Position numbers and translations under genes: made by a program. A DNA stretch of 64,000 bases from Perkinsus olseni (Eukaryota > Perkinsozoa > Perkinsida > Perkinsidae): assembly GCA_013115135.1 (NCBI GenBank), contig JABANP010000015.1:62001-126000 (forward strand), written 5' to 3'. Shown here piece after piece: positions 55,776-64,000 of this stretch (position 1 is the stretch's first letter; the number at the start of each line of letters is the position of its first letter). The notes under the pieces were generated by a model. That model saw only the letters and a list, made by a program, of their open reading frames with translations, ran no database searches and was not told where the DNA came from.

Positions 55776-58568
55776 ATGGCTGATCCTGACACCCCCGTTG
55801 CCCCTGCCGAGGACCTCACCGCCAAGGCTGATGCATATAAGGATGAAGGCAACGCGCACTTCAAGGCTGGTCGATATAAGAATGCTCTTGTGTAGTATTG
55901 TGGGGCATAGTTGGGACTCTCTCACCTCGGCACGGCCTTAGATGCTACTCATTGGCAATAGAACTAGCCGAAGGGGACTCGGACGACGAGGAAGACTTCA
56001 CTCAGACCACTCCTACCACACCCTCAGAAGGCGATGGTGAGTCAGAGCGCTACGGGACCGTCGTCCGTTATCCATTGCTGCCGAGCAGTTGACCTTGAGG
56101 AGACTGGGCGGTCACATGTGAACTTCCCGAGCCTGCACATATACTACTCCAACCGAGCCTTGTGCAACACGAAGTTGGAGAACTTGGGATCGGCTATCGA
56201 GGATGCCACAAGGGTAGTAGACGGTTGACGGAAGGCGTCTTCTGGTCATCTCCTTTGTAATGTCATTGCAATGTTAAGTGCGTGTTGGTAGGCAATAAGT
56301 CTGAAGCCGTCGTACAGTAAGGCTTACTACCGAAGAGGATGCGCCCGGATGGAGCTTTTCAAATACGCGGAAGCTTCCAAGGGTAGGCCATGAGTCGCCT
56401 CAATTTTGCAATTTTCCTATGAGTATCAATCATCGGAGTTCGTATAACACGCATTTCCCTGACCTTCCGAGTTTTCTTGGCAGATTTCGAGCGAGTCGTT
56501 CGCTTGAGTCCGAAGGATCTTGACGCTCGCGCTAAGTAAGGTCCGAGTTCATCGTCGTTGGTTGCTCAAGATGTTTCATCGGTGTAGGTATAAGGCTTGC
56601 AAAAAACAGATTCAAGCAGCAAAGTTTGCCAAGGCCATCGCCACTGAGCATACAGTTCGTGCCAGTGAGACAGCTAATCTGGAGAGCATCGACGTACGCC
56701 CTATCAAGTTCCAAAGAGACTCCTTTCGGCAAGCATTCACACTCAGGTGCCGGCGTCGTATGACGGCCCTCGGATTGAGGATGGAAGGATAGATCAGACA
56801 TTCATAGATTCCCTCACTGCATGTCTCAAGGATGAGAAGGTACTCTCGAGAACGCATTTCCCCACACGTCGTTGCACGGAATGCCATCGCTCAACGGCCA
56901 ACAATAATACTGCTGATTTCATGGCCCGGTTATTTCTGGTTGACGACCTGTTGCGCGCTTGCTCAGACTTTAGCCAAGAAGTTTGCTTACCAAATAGTGC
57001 TTGAGGCCATCGCCTACTTGAAGAAGCAGCCCACACTATGCAATATTGACGTTCCTGTTGGGAAGCACTTCACCGTTTGCGGAGATGTAATAATCGGGGT
57101 CGCCGTGCTCCGACTGTCCGACAATAACTCATGTTGTTTCAACGAGGATCTCCAGGAGCATCAGCATTCTCTTTGGGTTCTATACAGTTGCCAAGTTTGA
57201 CGGATATAGACGAAACGTTTGCCTGTCTCTTCCCGTAGATTCACGGACAGTTCTACGATCTGCTAAATATCTTCAAGCTCAATGGGGCTCCGGGGCCGGA
57301 GAATCCCTACTTGTTTAACGGCGACTTCGTGGATCGCGGGAGTTTCTCTCTAGAGTGTATACTCCTCTTGTTGTCTTACAAATTGGCGTAAGTACACCGT
57401 TTGCGGTTCTCGAGGCGAGCTCTCGTCCTAGGTACCCCGATTCGCTGTTCCTAGCTCGGGGCAACCATGAGTCAAGGAATATGAATCAGCTATATGGCTT
57501 TAAGGTGCTGAGTCTTCGGGGTCCTCGTACGATGCAGCTGCCTTCTCTCGTCAGGGAGAGGTGGAAGCAAAGTATGACGAGACGCTGTACAATCTGTTTT
57601 GCGAAGCCTTCTGTCTTCTACCTCTGGCGCATGTCATCAATGACACGGTCTTTGTCACACATGGAGGCCTCTTCAGCAAAGACGGTGTCACCCTCAATGA
57701 CATACGTAATATTCCAGGCCAGTGGTGATGCCGATTACCGTGAAAAAGTTACGTTGACTTGGGTTTGTATTTCGCTTCTCTCGCAGGTGCAGTGGATCGT
57801 GACCAGGAGCCACCGGACAGCGGCTTGTAAGAATCAACACTTCCCTGCTTTGCTCATTACACCACACTCAGGATGACGGAAATGCTGTGGTCGGATCCTA
57901 TGAGCGTCAGAGGCCGAGCGCCAAGCCAGAGGGGAGTCGGCGTCATGTTCGGGGAAGGTGAGGTTGTCCGTTCGGTGCCCCGTTCCATGTAGCGTCTTGA
58001 TAGACGTCACTCGAAACTTCTTGGAGACCAACAACCTGCAGCTAGTAGTGCGAAGTCACGAGATGAAGGATGAGGGTTATGAGGTATCCGCTGACTGAAG
58101 TTGTAGTTCAAGAGGGCCGTACGTTCAGGTTGAGCATTCTGGGAATCTCATCACTGTCTTCTCGGCTCCGAACTATTGTGACCAGATGGGCAACAAGGGT
58201 GCGTTCCTGAGGTTCACGGTACTCACGGATGCTGAGCGCGAAACTGAGGAGAAGAAGGCAGCGATGGCCAATGGTGACCTCGCGTGATTGCGTCGCTCCG
58301 CTAAGGTCGTGTGGTCTTTTAGGCCTTAACCGCAATAGTGAGCGGACGCTGTATGGTAACATGAAGGTGCAGTACACTAAGTTCGAACATGTTCCTCATC
58401 CACCGAAGAACGTACGTCCGGTAGACGCGGTTCTGCTGGGTCCATGCTCGTTCTGGATGATTGCGTGGCGTGTCGTTGTATCAGGCTATGCACTATGCTA
58501 ATCCGGCACTCCTCGGTCCAATGATGGGTGGTATGAACCTCCAGCAGATGATGGCCTCTTCCTCGTGA
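55776..58568 (+). CDS. Serine/threonine protein phosphatase 5 (TPR + PP2A-like catalytic domain)
   Basis: ATG at 55776: [20 protein letters not shown], then [18 protein letters not shown], the first TPR. Further TPR exons are [20 protein letters not shown] (56139) and [20 protein letters not shown] (56296). After a linker ([12 protein letters not shown]) the PPP-family catalytic domain follows: a spliced GDxHGQFYDL (57090 / 57241), [16 protein letters not shown] (57310), [19 protein letters not shown] (57443), [18 protein letters not shown] (57635), LWSDPMS (57890), [14 protein letters not shown] (58048), [20 protein letters not shown] (58135). All metal-binding signatures (GDxHG, GDxVDRG, RGNHE, HGG, RSHE) are there. 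A Met-rich tail ([19 protein letters not shown]) ends at TGA 58566-58568. PP5 dephosphorylates HSP90-bound clients through its TPRs. The linker between TPRs 1 and 2 carries an acidic insertion ([10 protein letters not shown]). Confidence 0.9.
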
Positions 58569-58964
58569 GTATACCTACCTATCGACGCCACTGCTAGAAA
58601 CCACAGTGTCCCTTCCTGCCCACATCTTTGGCCCCCAAGTTGTACTACTATATCGTTGCCGTAGTCTCTCACTGACTTGCCTTGTGTTCTGCTAGAGGGT
58701 AAATGCGATGCTGTGGTCCATTAGTCTAGTTGCTCCGGGTGATCATACGTACTGTATTTTGAAGACATTCGGAGCGTAGTCTCCCAGCAGGGTTGGTGCA
58801 TCGTGGCCTGCCAGTCGGTGGAAAGCCTGTGCTGCGTTTGTCCCCTCCAAGGTGGTCTGTGACCTGCCTCTGAGAATCTCGGTGGAGGATTGTAGTTAAC
58901 TTTACCAAGAAACTCGAGGAATGCCTCTCTCTTTGTAGTTGTTGTTTTCATAGTATCAGCCACA

Positions 58965-61900
58965 ATGTTAGGCGTAACTCCCAAAGTGACCGAACGGCTC
59001 GACCTTGTGAAACCGTTGACCACGTACTGTGAGGAATACTACGGCCCTGAGGAGGCTAAAAATGTAGTTACGATGGAGTTGCGAGGGAAGATCTGTGAAG
59101 GAAGTATCTTTAGGTCACCCAGTTCATCTCACTGGCCAACTCATTGCGTGCCGAAGTCGCCTCACCAATGTCAGTCGACGGTGCTGGTTTCAGTGGCCAT
59201 GTGGAAAATCTTACCCGGTGAGTCGCGCTGTCCTTACTCAACTGGCGTTGTCTGATATCCTCGATCTCCTACCGGAATGCGTATTCATGTCGTCTTTGCG
59301 GCAGGTACTTGGCGGTCCTCAATCTGTTGGAGCAGAAGTTCAACTTCGAGCGACAGTCAGACAAGTCCCCCGCTTCGAGTACCGTCAAAGGTGAGGAACA
59401 CACTTATCCCTCCCTCGTTGACTGCGTCAATGTGTCAGGTGTGAAATTCCAGTGGAGCGACTCGTTTAAGGCCCGCAGTATGGGAGAGTCCCCATCCATC
59501 GCCTATGAGAGAGCCTGTGTGCTGTTCAATCTCGCAGCCGCTAAAAGGTACGCTCAACTCCTGCCTGCTGAGAGCTTATCGAGGGCCATGTCAGTATCAA
59601 GGCGAGGGACTCCGACCGGTCCTCACCGGAAGGGCAAAAGGCTGCTATTACCGAGTTCCAAGCGGCAGCGGGAATGTTTGCCATGATAAAAGATAACGTG
59701 GTAAGTCCGGCTTTAGTGGCTACTGCTGTTGGGATATGAAGTGGTACCTCCTCAGCTCGCACAGCTGGTATCAGGACGAACCTCAGCGGACCTCTCTAAC
59801 GAGGGTCTGTCACTGTGTGCATCACTGATGCTTGCTCAAGCACAGGCTTTGGTGTATGAGAAAGCCGTTAAGGATAAGCTTAATAGGGGACTGCTCTCTA
59901 AACTAGGTGAGCGATTATTGCGCCGGACGACGAAGTCCGGCCTTCGGGATTTGTCGAATGAGATTTCATGCCTTCGTCTCTGATAGTACTTGGACTATTT
60001 TTAGCGTCCCAAACCGGCAGCTACTACCATACAGCGGCATCATTTGCGGGGCAGTTGGATGCGGAGATGCATTGCTCATGGAAGGGTCATTGCCATTACC
60101 AGGAAATGGCCTTCCTGGCAGCTGCTAATCTCCAGTGAGCACTACGCCGTGGTTCTGCTCCAGGCTCACTGTAACTGGGTTCTCAGGGCCGCGCTGAACG
60201 AGAAGCCGCGAGTGCTGGAGAAGCTCGAGGTGAGCACTCTATGCCGTGGGCTGCATCACGTGCATCTTTCTGGCCGTAGGGATTCGGCCCCCTCATCGCC
60301 CGTCTGCGATATGCGAAGAGTCTATGCGACCAGGCTGATGCTCTGGCCGGTGAATACAAACTTATACGGGATGTTGATGTGAGTACATCATAGCAGCGTC
60401 GGAAGGCAGGAGGTTGTACTTGGTAGGCTCTGCGTAAAGTCATAGACCAGGAACTGGCAGAGTTGGAAAAGGACAACAATACGGTTTACTTGGAGGTTGT
60501 AAGTAGAGGGCGGAAACCTGGTGTGGGTTCTGTCGGCCTCAATGGCTCTTCCTTAGGTACCGGACAAGTCGAGTTTGCCACCGTTAGCGATGATCAGTCT
60601 TGTTAAGGCCACACCAATCACGGTTAACAGCATAATTGAACCTTACGCTGCAGAGATGAAAGAATATGGCCAGGTGAGTCTGTCACGCGCCAGGAAATTA
60701 TCGGCAGTTGAAACTACAGATACTGGATAATTTGGCGCCAGCGAATGTTCGTGAAAGGCTCAACAATACAAGTAATGGTTCTGAGTGGTCCTGCCGGCTT
60801 GTTGCACGGTTCCCGCGACAGGTCCCTGTTAGAGTCGCAGGTCGTAGGCCCGGTGGATGAGGCGTTCTCTCAAATGACGGAACTCATAAATGATGCACTG
60901 GCGGAGCGAGGGCTGCCATCTGCAGGTGTGTCCAGTCGAGGTCGTGAGGTGATCAGTATTGACTCTTCATTGTGTTCAGTCCAGAAGCAAGCAGCCGATG
61001 ATGGTGACGCGGAAGACGTTGAAGTCCCCGATAGCGTGTGGCTGAATTTGGAGAAGGTACTGTATAACCTATGAAGGCAGATTACGGCGACGCTCACGCA
61101 GGCTCGTCTGACGAACTCCGGAGCTGGGCCGCTGGGTCTGAAGGCGCAAATCGACGCCCTTGACCAGATGTCACAGGCTGCAGAGCACTCGATAACTAAG
61201 TGCGAGGATCAGCTTCGGGAAGAGGCTCAGAGGACTCCCGGTAAATCGTGGACCAGCGAGATTGCATGTTATGCTGGACGATAGATGCCATGATCGGTTC
61301 GGCGATCGCTGGAATCGTACGCCGAGCGATCAAGTGCCACATAGCTTCTTCACCCAACTGCAGCAGTACAGAGAGAAGCTCAACCTGGCAAACGAGACCA
61401 ATGCTAAGCTGAGGAGGAAGGTGCGAGTGAGACCTTCATCGGACAAGAGTAGCGTTTTTGGGTTCAGATCGACGCGATTGACGCTGCGGGGGTGTTCGAC
61501 GCGGTCAGCAAGAAGACGAAGGAGGAGTTGGAAGCCGATCTCCGCAGGTTGGCCTCGGTCGTTCGCTCTGCTCCCTCAGTGCAGCTTGTGGTTTTTAGTA
61601 CCTCCGCCACGCCTGGTCAGTCGCGACTCGCGGCGGACCCCAAGATTGAGGCTGCAAGGATACGTTGTGCGGAGGCTGTTGACTACCTCCAGGCTGAGCT
61701 GGTAATAATACATTCGGAATTGAATGCGTGGCGAGTAACGTTCACCTATCTATCAGGCCAATGTCAAAGAGGAGGTGGAGTCCTCCCGCCAGAATGCCCT
61801 GCAAGAGAACCCGACCCCTTCGCTGTTGCAGAGGCAGGAAGACCTCGACGCGGCTGTACAGGTGGGAGAGACTTTCGTCTCTCGATTCGACCACTACTCT

Positions 61901-62570
61901 CGTTCTTCAGGAGCTGTTGGCTGCTCATTCCAACACCAGCGTGCTAGAGAGCATCCAAAGCCTGCAAACCCGCTGCCTCGAGCCGATGATAGCATCCTTC
62001 AACGAATGGAACAGTGCCGTTGTGGCCAAGATAGGGCAGGCTGAGAACTCCCGCCAGGGGAAACTACACGTAAACGTTGTCGTATATAGCCTTTGATTGA
62101 CGGAGCTTCTGATGTTTAGGCGTGGGACTCAGCAGCAACAGCATTGATAACGTCATCCGGGGAGGCTGCGGAGGGCGTTGCATTCTTCTCTCGTTTACTG
62201 GATTATCTCGGACAGGTAGCAGGTTTAGTTTCAGCTTTGTGACTGTCGACAGTCTTTTCTCCTTCAGATTGATCAGCAGATTGGCGACTACGTTTTCGCA
62301 AGGACGGAGGAAAAGAACGGCATGCTGCGCAATCTCCAGGGAAGCTACGGTGCCCCTCATGGACAGGTAAGAGGGCCTCATCACTCGTCAGTCATCCCGA
62401 TCATTCAGATGCCGTCGTCACCGTACATTCAGCAAAGCCCTACAGGGCCTTATCAAGCAACATACTCTTACCAAGCCCAATCGACTGGTGCCTCCGGTAG
62501 TGCTCCGCCTGCATCTGCACCGTGGGGCACCGGAGGTCCCCAAATCCACCCTGGGCAGCAACGTTTCTGA
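58965..62570 (+). CDS. BRO1-domain protein, ALIX/PDCD6IP-like
   Basis: ESCRT-associated adaptor for endosomal sorting and membrane scission. ATG at 58965 (MLGVTPKVTERLDLVKPLTT), inside a spliced BRO1 domain. Pieces include YLAVLNLLEQKFNFERQ (59303), VKFQWSDSFKARSMGESPSI then AYERACVLFNLAAAK (59440-59545), FQAAAGMFAMIKDNV (59655), LSLCASLMLAQAQALVYEKA (59805), YHTAASFAGQLDAEMH (60030), PLIARLRYAKSLCDQADALA (60290) and LRKVIDQELAELEKDNNTVY (60425). Next come PPLAMISLVKATPITVNSII (60575), then V-domain-like helices (LDNLAPANVRERLNN, 60722; VWLNLEKVL, 61038; FTQLQQYREKLNLANETNAK, 61345). The C-terminus is Pro/Ser/Gln-rich (IQQSPTGPYQATYSYQAQST) to a stop at 62568-62570. The order BRO1, V domain, Pro-rich tail matches ALIX. 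Some splice sites in the V region were not resolved. Confidence 0.85.
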
Positions 62571-62842
62571 GCGCGAATTCTATGTATGACAAGTTTTTTG
62601 TACCGAACGTAAGGAACCATTTGCCTGTCTAATTCGATCGTTGTTGCGTACGAGGACGAAGAACTTTTCTGCCCGGCAGCGGGCCGAGTCGCGGTCCCTT
62701 CCCCTGATGAATGTTCGTCTGCGATCTCCGTCGAGTGTTCCCTCATCTCCTATTCGCAAGGCTTGCTTGAGGGTTCTCGTCTGATCTGTGGTGCTGGAGT
62801 GGAAGCTTTCTTCTCTTTTTTGCCTTTCCGGCATTGTTCAAG

Positions 62843-64000
62843 ATGGCGTCTGTGGGACATGACCCCTTCGACCCAGAGGTTATGAAAGAGTTGAAGAAGG
62901 ACATAACTCACGAGGAGGTGCCCCTTTGTGTCATCTAGGCCATCATTCTGTCGAACGGATTTTGTGTTTAGGTCAGCCAACTAACGCGAGCCATGAAAAG
63001 GCCGGAGTTCAAGGAGCATTTCCAGGAATACATCGACGAGATATCGGACCCCAAAAACAAGAAGGTAATTAGCGCAGTGAGAGCGCTTTGCGGCGCATGA
63101 ATATGGTTCAGGAGTATGAGCAGTACTTGAAACAGCTCGAGGATGCCGGGGAGATGCCGAAAGGCAAAGTCTTGCTCAGATGCAAACCAGGTAGTGAATT
63201 CTCGTTGTTGCGAGATGGACTCGATGGCTCAGGCATCTGTGTGAAGACGTCGATAAGGTTCCAATCGGGGCAGGTGCAGAAGCTATTCCTCAACATATGC
63301 CACACTGATAAGCTTGGTGACGTGCAGTTCAAGAAGCAGGAGGTGAAGGCACATGAGAAGTGGCCAAGCCCGCTAGTCGGATCGCGATGAACTCAGTTCG
63401 GCACGTCTTTAGCCCTGAAGCTGCCGGGCGAACGCCAGGGTATGCAGTATCATTGCCCTACTCCGCCTCGCCCCCAAGGCCCGATAAGGATAAAAAGGAT
63501 CATCTCTGCATGGTGTCCGACGTAGCCGTCAGCGAGGTGCCTTATACTTTGGAGAGTACTTACGGATGAGAATAGTTGGCTCGGTTGTTCCCAGCGCACC
63601 TTCGTCCAAGCCGTGCAGAACGAGGCCTTGCTGAAGCTCGTGGTCGATACCGTTTGTGAAGCCATCACAGCTTCCTGCCTGAAGGGAGGCGAGACAGTAT
63701 CTCGGGACTTCAAAGTAGCGATGCTGTTCCGGATGGCAATGAGGAGGGAGCTTGGAGTAGGTACTGCAAAAGATGCGGTGTAAGGGCGGCACACCAATGC
63801 CTATGAGCGTCAGTGAGGATATGCTGCTCACTATGAAGGAGGGCCACAGAACGCCAAAAAGAAAGTATACCTAAGATTGGACAGTGGTGTTTGTATAACG
63901 CGCTAGGTTGAGGGAATGACACCTGCGGAGTTGCGCAAGATGCAGAAGAGGGCGAAGAGGGAACGGGAGGAGGGAAAGGCGAATGATGACGAGCAGCAGT
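62843..64000 (+). CDS. PIH1-domain protein, Kintoun/DNAAF2-like (3' partial)
   Basis: ATG at 62843: MASVGHDPFDPEVMKELKKD, then ITHEE and a GTGCCC donor. The next exons give VSQLTRAMKRPEFKEHFQEY then IDEISDPKNKK, and MNMVQEYEQYLKQLEDAGEM. Then come VLLRCKPG and CVKTSIRFQSGQVQKLFLNI followed by CHTDKLGDVQFKKQE. The signature SLPYSASPPRPDKDKKDHLC follows near 63446-63510. This 'SLPY..PP..D.DKKG-like' sequence and the preceding KPG..VKT..KLFLNIC are the PIH1 N-terminal domain, as in Kintoun, a cytoplasmic co-chaperone that preassembles axonemal dynein arms. Helical exons follow (QNEALLKLVVDTVCEAITAS near 63610; EGMTPAELRKMQKRAKRERE near 63910) up to the window end. It suggests the organism builds flagella. 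PIH1D1-type R2TP adaptors are the main alternative. Confidence 0.78.

Noticed and set aside
1..64000. Search for CRISPR arrays, bacterial operons, ribosomal RNA, transposase genes and a dinoflagellate-type spliced-leader gene
   Set aside because: No regularly spaced repeats, rRNA-like sequence, transposase motifs or spliced-leader-like 22-mer were noticed by eye; the genome style is eukaryotic. A computed search would be needed to exclude them fully.

Overview
This is a window of nuclear DNA from a unicellular eukaryote. Protein-coding genes are cut into many short exons by introns of mostly about 30-90 nt with GT..AG borders, and four eukaryotic tRNA genes are present. The gene set points to a flagellated alveolate: a mitochondrial-type NAD(P) transhydrogenase fused in the beta-alpha order, a fused trehalose-6-phosphate synthase/phosphatase, a plant-type NPSN SNARE, a PIH1 (dynein-assembly) protein, and genes in long same-strand blocks. 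A Perkinsus-like (Perkinsozoa/dinozoan) genome is my best guess. This rests on architecture only, not on a database match.

Layout. Block 1 (+, 1 to about 29.2 kb): trehalose-6-P synthase/phosphatase (5' end off the window), SmD1, tRNA-splicing endonuclease Sen34, NAD(P) transhydrogenase, an ERCC4-type nuclease, an EF-hand membrane protein, one weak hypothetical, an acidic coiled-coil protein, a membrane-anchored GH20 hexosaminidase, and a protein with two five-cysteine modules. One small minus-strand gene lies near 22.5 kb. Block 2 (-, 29.5 to 40.6 kb): a TMTC-type membrane/TPR protein, a small secreted or membrane protein, a large hypothetical, a coiled-coil protein, and copy A of an unrecognised protein family. 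Block 3 (+, 41.2 to 45.9 kb): histone H2A, an NPSN-like Qb-SNARE, a small coiled-coil protein, and copy B of the same family. Block 4 (-, about 55.4 to 46.3 kb): one very long coiled-coil/disordered protein (possibly more than one gene). Block 5 (+, 55.8 kb to the end): protein phosphatase 5, an ALIX/BRO1 protein, and a PIH1/Kintoun protein cut by the window end.

The most unusual structures are: a 2.1-kb intron inside the transhydrogenase gene that carries three tRNA genes (Ile-AAU, Ala-AGC antisense, Ile-AAU); an ~840-bp direct tandem duplication that copies the tail of SEN34 and the 5' exons of the transhydrogenase gene; a phosphatase domain in which the DxDGT motif reads D-N-E-G-T; a diverged paralogue pair sharing an intron position on opposite strands; and a near-perfect palindrome pair at 33.3 kb.

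The genes do not form one pathway. They are mainly housekeeping functions: sugar metabolism and osmoprotection, RNA processing, redox coupling, DNA repair, glycan handling, membrane traffic, chaperone/phosphatase signalling and axoneme assembly. Exon borders were inferred by eye, so CDS coordinates are gene spans from the first to the last recognised coding base.
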